The translations under genes were made by a program, and so were the position numbers. A stretch of DNA of 64,000 bases, from positions 68,400,052 to 68,464,051 of the forward strand of contig NC_057815.1 in the NCBI RefSeq assembly GCF_910594005.1, in the 5' to 3' direction. A model generated the notes under the pieces. That model saw nothing but the letters and a program-made list of their open reading frames with translations, was not told the DNA's origin and did not search any database. This DNA is from Cervus elaphus. Taxonomy: Eukaryota; Chordata; Mammalia; Artiodactyla; Cervidae. Positions 13,201-25,200 of the stretch are shown piece after piece (position 1 is the first letter of the stretch; every line of letters starts with the position of its first letter).

Positions 13201-16200
13201 TGGCAGGAGCAGAGGAATAGTTCCAGGGACAGAGACAGGGAGAGACCGGCCACAGGTGCCAGCAGGGGATGTCCTTGGTGACATACGACGCAGGACCCAG
13301 GGACAATTCTGACAGGTGGTCAGGAAGACTGCGGGTGTCAGGAGGGCCCACAGCAGACAGGGGTTCTGAGTACTAAGGGTCACTGTTCTCACTGGGCTGG
13401 ATCCCGACAATGGGGCAGGAAGGATGGGGCGAGAATGAGGGGCTGCCCCTCCCTACCCCTGGAAACGCACAGTGAAGCACTAGGAATATCAGAACCAGGC
13501 ATGAGCTGGGCTTGGGGGCCACCCAAGGTTGACAGTACTGGGAGCTGAAAGCCAGAGGTCCCATGGCCACAGGGAGCCTGTAGATGGGGGTGAAGTGGCT
13601 CTGTCCACAGCAGGTCACTCAGAACAATCAGAGGAAAAAACTGAATGGCAGGGGCTGGAAGAAAGGGGAGGAAAGGCCAGGAGCTGGGGGAGGAAGTGGC
13701 CTAGGGAGAAGTTCCACTGACAGAGAGGCTCCAGCCACAGGACTGGTCCTTGTCTGGGCAGGTTATAGGGGAGGGGCCTGAGCCAGCCCCGCCTCCTGAC
13801 AAGCCAGCCTGGCTCTGCTCCAGGGAGGGTGCAGCCACTGGCCCTCCATCCCCTCCCACTGTCTGCACAATGCCCGGGTATTTATCCCCATCTCAGAGCA
13901 AAGATCCCAAATCTCAGAGAAGGGCAGCCACACATACGGGCTGAGCAAGTTGTAGACCCCCAGCACTAAGAGGCGTCACTCACATCATGGTCACACCATT
14001 GACGTGCATGTTTGTCATGACAAATTTTCCACAGGTAATGGTCAAAAGCCCTGTGGAAGGAGTACCCTTTGCTTATTTGCACAGAGGCTCCAAGTGGGTA
14101 AGTGGTGGTGAGTCAGAGGTTGAGCAACATATACAAGGTGACCAAGTAGAGGGGGAGTGGAGGTAGGAGGCAACCCTCTGCAGCTCCCTTGGGAACCAGC
14201 CCCACACAGCTCTCCCCAAAACCCACCTTTGCCCTCTGGGACACAAGTGTGATGATCCCAAACCCCGCTCAGCTCCCTGAGATTCCCTTCTCCTCTCTTG
14301 CTGGGGCCCATCCCCTAGGCCAAGCCTTCTTCTCCTTCAGGAAATCCTCCCATCCCTGCAGCCCCCAAGACCTCCCTTTCTTTTTCCTTTTTCTTTTTGG
14401 TCCCGCTGCATGGCACGTGGGATCTTAGTTTCCTGACCAGGGATCGAACCCATGACCCCTGTGTTAGCAGTGTAGAATCTTAACCACTGGACCACTGGGG
14501 AAGTCCCAGGACCTCCCTTTCTTCGCTGCTTCTGCACAGACTCTTGGTACCCACCAAAGTGACCTGGAAAGAAGCCAGGCTCAAGAGGGAGACAGACCTG
14601 CCTCTGCCACTTGGGCAAGTTACCACTGAGCCTTGGTTTCCTCCCCTGTAAAAAGGGAATAACATCTGTACTCTGGAGGGTTGATGTTAAATGAAGTGAT
14701 GTACATCGAGCGGTACGCAGTAGGTGCATAATAAGGGGCAGCTAGTTCACTGGGCTGCAGACTCCTTCCGGGCAGGGATGGCTGAGGTATCTGTGCACCC
14801 TGGCCCACAGCCCTCGGAGCACAGTGGTGCTCAGACATGGTGTGAGGAGCAGAAGAAGGTGTGGACATGGTGGGGATGCAGGGAGGCCTCAGGGCCACCA
14901 GTGGACAAGGACATCATCCAACTCTGGGTTTATCCTTAGGCAAAGCCTGGGGGCCCCTGGGAACCAAGGGAAGGAACTCTCATTGTGACACCCCAGCCCC
15001 TTCCCTTCCAAGTCTAGCAGCCGCCTGAGAGCAGGACAAAGGTCAGGTGATTCCTGACGGGCTACAGAGGCACAGGGAAGTGGCTGAGAGCAGCCGGGGA
15101 AGGGGATGGGTGAGCTCTGGCTGTGGACAGGCAGGCAGCTCCCTCCCTGTATGGGGGTGGCTGTGGGGGAGAATCCCTGGGGCCCCGACCCCGTCCTGTC
15201 TCCTCCACTCTTGGCCCCACCCTCCCTCCATCCCACACCTGGGAGCAGTGCACCAGTTTTTCCTGCTGGTTGTCACGTCTTCTCCTCATCCCTCTTATCT
15301 CTGTCCCGCCTGCAGCCTTCTGCATTCAGAGGAGACCGTGCATGCGGAAACAGCTTATTAGCAGCTGGGCTCACAGGGTCACACAGCGCTGCAGCAACAG
15401 ACCCCAGCCTGTGCAGGGCGGGTGAGCGCAGGCCATGCTGCTGCCGGGTGCTGCCCACCCCAGATTGTGCCCTGGGCCAGAACACACACAGACACTGCTG
15501 TGGGTGCACCCCTGGGGTCCCCTAGGGTCTGGGGCACCTCCAAATAGAACCTGGAGTCTCAAATCTGCATCAGGATGGCACCTGAGTGGGAGCTGCCTCC
15601 CTGCCCTTGGTACCACCATGGACTTCAGACTCGCACTTGGAGGCAGAGCTGTCTGGCAGGACCCCTATTCCCTGTGTGTCCCTCAGGACAGAGACTGGTC
15701 TGTGGCCCCCAGGACAGGCGCGCCCCTGCTATGGCTCCCACAGCTCCAGGGATGGAGTTTGAGTTCCTGTCTGCATGCTGCGTGGCCCTCCTCTGGGCTG
15801 AGAGTTCTTCCTTCGGAGACAGCGGCCGGACAGGGGCAGGGCAGAGTCCTGTAACACTGGGTGAGCGTCCCAGACAGGCTGCCTACTAAATGGTGGCCTT
15901 GGAGAAGACACTGCTTTATCTTCCCCAAGCACTGACCTCCTATTCTGTAAAATGGGGATGGCAGTGTTGGACAGAAGTGCCTGGTGATGGTAGGGTGTCA
16001 GGAGTTGCTTTTCTTGCCTCCATCCCTCCTGAAGTCTGCTCCTCAGCTGCTACCCTGCCGCCAGTTCTCTGATACCACCCAGAACAAGTCCAGCCAAAGG
16101 GCAGGAACACTGGGGTCAAATGACCAGGGTACGGGGCAATATAATCAAGAGCTGGGTTTTCATTCCCCGCCCTCCTACTGCTAGCTGTGTGGCCGTGGGC

Positions 16201-19200
16201 CAATCGCTCAGAACCTCACTCAATCCCCAGCTTCCTCCTCTATTCCTGAAGATGACATCACCTCTACCTCATGGGAGGGCTGCCAGGCCTGAATGTGACT
16301 ACAGATGTAAGCTGTAAGTCGCCAAATCCACGATCGTTCCTATAATTATCATTTCGTGTCTGACAGCCCTTTAATTATGTGAAGACAGTGATCAAGTCTT
16401 CCCCGCCCCCTGCTCTACATCAAATTTCCCCAGCTGCTGAGGAGAGCCAAGCAGATCGCCCCTTCCCAGCCCAGGGCAGGTGCCATGGTCAGGGGGACGC
16501 AGAGGTCAGGCTCAGCTCTGCAGGTTGCAGTCCTAGGAGCTGGCACAGATGGAGACCCTGACCTGATCTGACACAGCAGCTGCCCTATCTGGGCTCACAG
16601 CACCATGTGGCCGCCCCGGAAGACAGAGCCTTGCAAGAGCACTTCATAAAGCTGGGGGTGGGGCACTCCTAGCAGCTCTCTACCTGCTCCATCTCATCTC
16701 ATCTCATCCTCTCTACAGCTCTGCAAAGCAGCAGGAACAGTCAGAGGAAACCAGGGCTCGGGGAGGGGAAGTGGGCTGCCCAAGGTCACAAGAGGCAAAC
16801 GTGAGCCAGAATTCACACCCAGGTCTGGGTGCCTCCAGCTGCCTCAACTATCCCAAAGAAACAAGAAGCAGGACCTGTAATTATCCTTCTCTGACCAAGG
16901 AGGAAAGTCACAGGCAGTGCCAGAGGAGGAGCCTTGGAATTTCAGCATGAGAAAAGATTTCAGAGATCATCCTGCCTCATCCACTAAACGGAGAAGGCAA
17001 TGGCACCCCACTCCAGTACTCTTGCCTGGAAAATCCCATGGACGGAGGAGCCTGGTAGGCTGCAGTCCATGGGGTCCCTAAGAATCTGACACGGCTGAAC
17101 ATCTTCACTTTCACTTTTATACATTGGAGAAGGAAATGGCAACCCACTCCAGTGTTCTTGCCTGGAGAATCCCAGGGATGGGGTCACACAGAGTTGGACA
17201 TGACTGAAGCAACTTAGCAGTAGCAGCATCCACTAAGGGTCCAATTAAGAACAGGAGAAACTGAGACCCAAAGACAGGGAATGGCCTGGAAGGATGGACA
17301 CAGGATGAATGCCAAGTAAACCAGTACACAGAAAGGTTGGAGAATTCAACAGATGATATTGGGACATCTGGACATCCTTTTCTATTAGACTCCTACCTTA
17401 CACCTTACACCAAACTAAATTCCACCATCTCCCTCCACACCCAAGCCACCACTCTCTTCCAGTCATTCTATACACATACTCAGCCCTGGACACTGGGAGT
17501 TAAAGCCTGGACTCCATGATAAGCAATCTGCACAGAAGACTGACCAGCCAGCAGGCAACTTGAGTACTAGAAACCAGCGTGGTGAATGGGGCAAGCATGG
17601 GCTGCTACAGAGCACACTGCCAGTAATCGGGGCAGGGATGGTCTGGAGGACTTCCTGAGGAAGAGATGCTTATAGCAAAGTTGAAAAGAATGAGCTTTTT
17701 GGAATGACAAAGTAAGGGAGGGTGTGGAACGTGCAAAGGCACAGAACCTGGTGGCTTTTGTTTGGGATAACTGGCTTCTGGCAGGTTTATAAAAGCTTCA
17801 TCAGGACTTCCTTGATGGTACTGTGGCTAAGACTCAGAGTTCCTATTGCAGGGTGCCCAGGTTAGATCCAAGGTTGGGGAACTAGATCCCAGATGCCACA
17901 GCTAAGAGGTCACATGTTGCAACTAAAGATACCATGTGCTGCAGCTAAATAAGTAAATAAATATTAGTGCAGCCAAATAAATAAATATTGAAAAAAATCA
18001 CTAAAAATCAAAATGAAATTTCAGAAAGTTTCCTCTATGTAAGAGTATTAACTTTTGTATAGATTATCTATTTTTTCTTATTTTATCAGTTGACTTTAAT
18101 TTTGGTTTTCATGTTTTTCATATAAAAAAATTAAATTTTTATGCAGTCAAATCTATCCCTCTTTTCCTTTATAGGCTTTTGCCTTTGGTATCATGTTTAG
18201 GGAAGGTGGCTCGTGATTATATATTTAGCTCATATTTTACACTGATAATTTCTCATTGTTGACACTTAAATCTGTAGTTCACCTATCCATCTATAGCTCC
18301 ATATGTGTGTATACGTGTATGGAAAGAGGTTTGAAAGCCTTTCCTCTAAAACATGAAGATGAGAATTTCTTTTACTTTCTATCTTCCTGAGTTGTTTGAA
18401 TTTTCTCAACAAATATGCTCTTCCTAAATAGAAGAAAAAAAAAAAAGAGCTTAAAAAAAGAAAAAAACACATTTTAATCCATCTGGAATTTCTTTTGATT
18501 TGAGGTAAGAGGCAGGGATCTAATTTTACTTTCACCAAATGGATACTTCAGCTGTCCCTGTTCGGTTCGTCATATCTGCAATAATTTCCACGATCGTCTA
18601 CCACACAGCACACTCTCAGATGTGTGTGGGCTGTTTCTAGGTTTTCTAGTCTGTGATTCCCGTGTGCTGGTTCCGCCTGGCACGGCTCCTTCCGCGTGGC
18701 TGAGCTCTGCCCCGGGTGCCACTCCTGTGGTCCCGCCTCCGCTTCCAGAGAGTCCAGCTGCGTCCTTAGCACTACGCAGCCCTATGCAGAGGCTGGACAG
18801 CGACTGAGGGGTACCTCCCCGCCGAGTGCGTCCACCTGCAGGCTACACCTGGGGCACACCAGCTCCTCCCATCATCAGCCCATTTCATCCTCATCGAGTT
18901 CCTAATGGGGAGATGGGTGAATGTCAGCTGGGAAGGGTGTGGGGGAGCTCCCAGAAGAGAGAGCTGGGCAGCCCTGGCAGGATTACTCTGGCTCTGACCC
19001 AGGAGATTTGGGGGAGGGGGCAGCCTGGGGCGGGTTGAGCTGGATGCCAGCATTAGGGCGAGGAAGGGAAAGGGATTAAAATCCCCACCCCCAGCCAGCT
19101 CCTGACAGTGTAAGAGGCTGGATTCATCTTTCTGGCTACAGAGAGCTGGGCAATTAGGCCTCTGCCCTCACTTCTGCCGGGGAGCACTTAGGAGTGGCTC

Positions 19201-22200
19201 ATTAGGCAGGAGAAACCCGGCTCAGCCTAGAGCACCCGCTCCCTCCCGACAATCCCGAGGTTGCATCCGGTGCGGAGACAGAAGAGCTGGGGGCCCTTCG
19301 GAGGGATTATCCCTACGCCCGGCAGAGGGCGCTGCCGAGGCCACAGGGTGGTGCGTGGCCACAGCCTTTTGCGGATGCCCATCGCCTCCCACCCCATCCA
19401 TGCTCCCTAGGCACTCAAGGTGGTCAAGGAGGTCATGAACAAGAGCTTAACTGTCTCCCCTGGGGTGCAGCATGACTACGCCAGGCACCCCTTCAGTGTG
19501 GTTTAGGGAGGGGCAGCGGTGTGTGAGGTGGGGGGTGGGGTGGTTCCCGAAGGCCAGAGACAGCCTGGCTTTAATTACAGCGATAAATCCTCAGCTCCCT
19601 GCACTGCAACAGCCTCCGCCAGCCTCTCCTCTCTCTCTCTCTCATGGATGCAATAATATCATCACCCATTTTCTTATCCTCATGGCAACCCTGGAAGGTT
19701 CACAGGATTAAATGGGTCTTATCATCTCCAGTTTAGAACTGGGAGAGCTGAAGCTCAGAGGGCTCCTTTCTGACCTGTTGAGTCCCTTTCCCCCAAAGCA
19801 CTGGAGAAGGGAACGGCCGTCCCTTTAAAAGTTTGTAGGGAGGACACGTTTTCCCCACTGGAACAGTGGTCTGTCCTGTTCAGGTGTCTGTTATCTAACT
19901 GGACTCGTGGGGCATGAGTTTGTACCTCCACCTAATTCACAAGCAGGCTGAGGCCCAGAAGGGGTCTGCCTTTGCCTGAGGTCACTCACTATGTCGCTGG
20001 AGAACGCAGGGCGGAGTTCAGGCTGCAGCCTCCTTAGCCAGGTGCATCTGGCTGACTCGAATCGCACCCCAGAGCCCATTCCCAAGGCTGCTTGCTCCAG
20101 GGAGCCCACCTTGATTCCTGAGTGAGAGCCATTCTTCCTCGCCCTGTATGCCTGTCAGAGGCCCACAGGGTGTAATAGGACAGGAAGGCAGGCAGCTGGG
20201 AAACTCACCCCCTCCTCCTACCTACTGGCAGAGCCTGACCCCAGCCCCAAGGGTGGCCTGGGAGGTCCCTCAGCTGGGTTAGCTCTGCTCCCTGCCAGAC
20301 ACAGCCAGGGGCACTGGAATGCAGTGTGTACCCACACTCTCCAGACCTCCCAGTGCTCCTTGGGGTGCTCACTCGGGACTCATCGGGGGGCTAGTGTGCC
20401 CACCCTAACTGGTTTCCTCACTTGCTCTTCAACTCACCTGCTCAGTCATCCTCTCCCTCCATGCCCAAGGCCCTCCTTTGAGAAACAGTCACCACCCACC
20501 TGGGCTGCCCAGGGCCCCGGGTGCTGCTGCGGGAGTCCAGGGGAAGGGGAGAGGAAGGGAACGAGGCCTGACTCCTTTGTTTGAAGTGGAGACTTCTTAG
20601 AGGAAGAGACATTTGCGATGAGCTTTGAGAGACAGAGACGAGAGAGAAGGCATTCCAGGCAAGGGGGACAGTAGAGCAGAGGGTAGTGGTGGAGGGGGTG
20701 TGTGGGTGAAAGGGGGCGGATGGATTCCCCCACGGCGGGTGTCTTCCTGCCATGGCGGGAGGGGCTCCCATCAGAAGAGGTAGGCAGTGGCAGGCCCGGG
20801 GAAGGGGATTTATTTTGTCTGTGTTCTTCCCCCACTATACTACTCCTGGACTCTACTGAGACCACAGCCGGTCTCATGCACCCCTGGGCGCAGCATGGAC
20901 TCCTGACCCCAGGAACGGCCTCATCCAGCCAGGCAGAAGTCATGGAATGATGGGAGGCATCATCAACACTCTCTTTTGCAGCCAGTCAGCTGATGACACT
21001 GTCTAGGTGTCTCTAGAATCCCTCCCTTAGCTGCTTCTTTGTGGACCCCTCCCCCTAGTTGAGGCCTCAGCCTTCTCTCTGGCTCCCTGCCCTCCCCACC
21101 TCCACTCAAGGTCCCTCAGCACTTTCTCCACGATGGAACCAGAGTGGTCCTTGCACAGTCTGAGTCCGACTGGGCCTCCATCTCCCAGGATGGGGTGCAG
21201 GCTCAGGTCCCCTTGGCCATGTGCCTCCCCTCCTTACATCGGGAGCTGCACTAGGCCAAATTGCTTTCAGATCCCAAACATAAGACACTGCTGTAACACC
21301 CAGCTGTCCTGCTTTCCCCATGCTGGCACGACATGACAGCTGACTCTCTCTGACACCAGCTCAGACAAGCTTTCCTACCCAGGATGTCCCTGGCCTTGGC
21401 AATGATCACCCTGGGTGGTCTGGACAACAGTTCTGGTCTGCTCCCCACCTTCGGGGAGGCACCAGGTTTGATATACTCAGGGCAGGTTCGTTGATTGACC
21501 AATGCATCCCAGACAAGACTGTTTGGAGTGAACAGGGGAGAAGGCACAGGACTGGGGCAGCAAGCAACTCCTTGGCTTGAATAAATCACTTCCTTTTCCT
21601 GGAACCACATCCATACAATGGATGACGTCAAAAAAGCTTGAAACACCCTTGAAAAGGCAAATGTAGAAGTGCAAGAGTGTTGACTGTCACTGTCTGTCTC
21701 CTTCAATGTCTCAGACTGGAAGTTCCTCCAGGCCTCTGACCTATATCCCTCTTGCGACAGTGAATCTGGTCTTGACACTGTGCTGCCTCCCGCAGATGCA
21801 GAGTCTTCAGGGGGCCCTGTGGGGATGGCCTGAGAACCGTCTTCTGTCCTATCCTGCCCTTAATTGGCAATATTAGAGTAATGAGTCACAGACAACAACC
21901 AATTAATTACCCCAGTTATAAAAAGCTTCTGCTTCCCCTTCCTAGCTGTCGAGTGAGCTGGCCTCCTGCTGCCAGGCTCCTCCACTCCCTCGGTGTTGGC
22001 AGGAGGGAGAAGATGCAATTTCGCCTCTCTGGTCCTCAGTTTCCTGTTTCCTTATTTGTTAAATGTGTGTGATGGGGGGAGGGTTGGAGGAGCTGGGAAT
22101 GTGGAAGAGGGGCAGGAAGGAAGGGGAACAGCCTGGATGGAGAAAAGGGGATGCCTTCCCAGGCTTCCAGCCCCCTCCTCCACCTCCAGGATCTATTCCA

Positions 22201-25200
22201 GTACTGTGGGGTCAGCTCTTAACCAGGGAAGCACTGAAGGTGCCTAGTCTGGCGTTCAAGCCACTCTTCAACTTGTCCCAAATGCTCCTGGTCCTGTGCT
22301 CTTTCTCTCTATCAGGCAACCTCCCAAGTCCTCCCCGTCCCCCTTCTTCTCCTTGAGGGAGGAAAGGAACAGGCCGAGCTAACCCCGTCTTGAAAAAGAA
22401 GGAAACTCCGTCTTGCACTTGCAGTGAGCTGTGGACCATGTGCCTGGGAGCCATGGGGATAACATACCTATGGCCCAACTGGCCTCCCGGACTGATCAAC
22501 ACCAGATTCCATACCAAGATTTCCCGCCACCAAAAAGAACGTAATAATCTCCTGTGTGGTCAATCACCTTTGTAATCTTTATGGCCCCCATTGGTGTAGG
22601 CTACACTGTATAACCAGCTGACCCTTCTGACTATGAATCATGGCTGTAACCTGATTGTATCTCCCTTTAACACTTTCCAGGCTAGGTTTAAGGAATTTGG
22701 GGATGTGGGCTTCAGCAGTACACTTAAGGTATGTAAGGTTGGGGTCCCTGACTAAAGAGGAAACTCTGCCTTGGACCCGCTGGTGTAATAAACTGCACTC
22801 CACTATCCATGTTGTCCTTCTGAGTGAGTTTGTTTCCCGGAGCGTTTGGCTATAACATCCTTGCAAGCTCTCCTTTAAACACACCCAGACTCAAAACTTG
22901 CCTGTCTTCCTGGCAGCCTCCAACTTCTTAAGATTCTTGCTGCAAATCTATCATGGACTCCAGGTGGGACAGGGCTTCAAGCCTTGATTTCTCCATCCAT
23001 AATCAGGGCACAACAATTAAACATGCCCCACCGGGTGTTTGCCATGCCGCACAATCAATGGGGCTGTGCTTGTTAAGAAGTCATCCGCTCCCTGCACACA
23101 ACACGTGCTCGACAAACTTAACTGTTACTCTCACACTTCATCCCCAGCCTGAGGACGAAGGCTTCCGTGACTCACCACTTGTCTGTCACCTCATCTCACA
23201 GATGAGGCCCAAGAGGGAACTGACCCTAGGTTTCCCGGACTTGGAGACACAAGAGGCTCCCCCAAGAGGTCCTGAGGGGGAAATAGGGGTGGAAGGTGGT
23301 GGTAAGGGGTGCCCAAAGGAGGAGGGGAAGGTGAGGATGAGGCCCGAAGCTGGACCCCCTTCCCCTGGCGGAGGCCTCTCCTCCACCCCCTAGACCCCAG
23401 GGGTTCTCCTTTACCACCCAGCCTGCACATCCAGGGCTCACTCTGGGCCTCCAGCTGTTCAGCAAAACTTAGGTTACAGTTTCTCTGCACCAGCCCTGAC
23501 TCTGAGACACTGGTCCTTCACTGAGTCAGGCCAGGAGCCCATCACAGTCCTGGGGAGGGGCTGGGGAGAAGAGAGAAAAGAGTGGGCTGAGGTGGGAACC
23601 CAGGAAGTGGTGGGGAAGCAGGAGCTGACTGGGGAGGGGTGGGGTGGGCGGGGAGGCTCGGGTTGCCTGAGGTGAGCCCAGCCCTTTTTGCAGAGGCCCT
23701 GCTACCTGCAGCTGCTGCAAACCCTCTCCCCTCTCGCTGCCAAGCTGGCTCCTGGCCTGCAGCCTCCTGCCATTGCCCCATACCTGGCACCCAGGCCTTG
23801 GCGTGTATGACGCCTATACCTCTTGGGCCCCCAGTCAGCTCAAAACTGGCCTCACCCACCACTTCCCCCAGTCTGGGCCCTGTGCTGGCCCCAGCCAAGA
23901 CCCATCACTTCCTGACTCCACAGCCTGTGACTGGCTGGCCCTGGGCCCACCAAGACATATGAGGTGCCCCATGAGAGCGGCTTCCTCCGGTGTCTGATGG
24001 CCAAGCACTTCCTTCTTAGGAGGTGAGCCATCCTTCTCCTCCCTTCCTCAGCCTCAGCTGTCTTCCCACTCCACCCCAGCCCCGCTGAGAGTGCTTGACC
24101 CACACCATGCGGACCAGATCTGAGCTCTGCCCCTCTCCAGCTCTGCGACCTTGGCCTGGTCACAAGGTCCCTGGCTGTTGCCCCAGGTGGGACATGGTAG
24201 CGATGACATCTAGCTCACTAGCTTGGGAGCAACAGGGGTGGCTGTGTGTCCAAGCTCAGCTTAGCACCCGGCACACAGACAGACACACCTGGGCGCCAGC
24301 GAACTGCGAGCTCCTGCCTTCCTGACACATGGAGGCCCTGCTGTCTTCTGTCCACCGTCTCAGGAAGAAGAGAGCTCGGAGCAAAGCAGAGAAGACAGCC
24401 AGGCTGCCCTGGGCAGGGCTCTCCTCTCCCTTGCCTCAGTTGGGTGTACTGTCTCCTGTGTGCTTGAGTGGGGTCATGGCAGTGAATCAGGCCAGGTGCC
24501 CACCAGGTGGTACCTGCTTCTCACCATTTGAGGGTGATGAGCCCAGGTTCCCGTCTCAGTCTAGCACTCTGTCCCCTTGTCCCTACCATCACAGGCAGGG
24601 AAGGAAGGCAGACAGGCGGACAAGCTTCTCCAACCTCCACCTGCAGGTAGCCCAGCGATGCTTGGCCTCTGACCTCCGCCCCTGGTCACTCCAGCCTGTT
24701 TTGGGACTGGCTGATTTTGGAGGCTGGCCTCTTTGTTCAGACAAGCAGGAGAGAGGAGAAAGTTGTTTTTCAGGCAGCAAAGCTCTTAGATAAACACCAT
24801 TTATCTCTCTCTCCGTTCCCTTGTGAAGGAATTGGGTTCCTTCAGAGATGAAACTAGATCCACTGGGGCTGATGGCACCCCGGGGACGGAAGTGCAGTGT
24901 GAGATCTGGCTTGGGGAGCCGGACTCTGAGGAGGCTTTCTGTATCCGGCTGAGCACCTGCTGCCAGCCCTGGCAGGCGTGTGTGGCTCAGGTGACTGGGC
25001 CCTGGTGCCAGGCCATGGCCCTGCCAGCTCCCAGGCTCCTGAAGGCCTGGCCCAGCTCCCCACCCTCCCCTTTGGCCACCTGCCTGCTTGCCTGCCCGTG
25101 GGGATCCGCCAGGAGGCTGAGAACTTCTGCTCACCGAGGGGGGAACATCTCCCTCTTGGAGCAGCCCACCCTGCCCAGGGCTCCACGAGCAAGCCGGCCC

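Larger units (their letters stand above)
22354..22857 (+). mobile_element. Solo LTR of an endogenous retrovirus (class-I-like), with target-site duplication
   Basis: 504 bp beginning TG and ending CA, flanked on both sides by the same 4 bp (tcct at 22350-22353 and 22858-22861). A TATA-like motif lies at 22609-22613 and a polyadenylation signal AATAAA at 22787-22792, in the order expected for an LTR read on the plus strand. No internal retroviral genes adjoin it, so it is a solo LTR left by recombination. It is antisense to GDPD5. The 4-bp duplication fits gammaretrovirus-like elements; the exact family is not determined. Confidence 0.8.

Noticed and set aside
22354..22857. Complete endogenous retrovirus
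   Set aside because: A single LTR is flanked directly by the duplicated target site, with no internal genes on either side.
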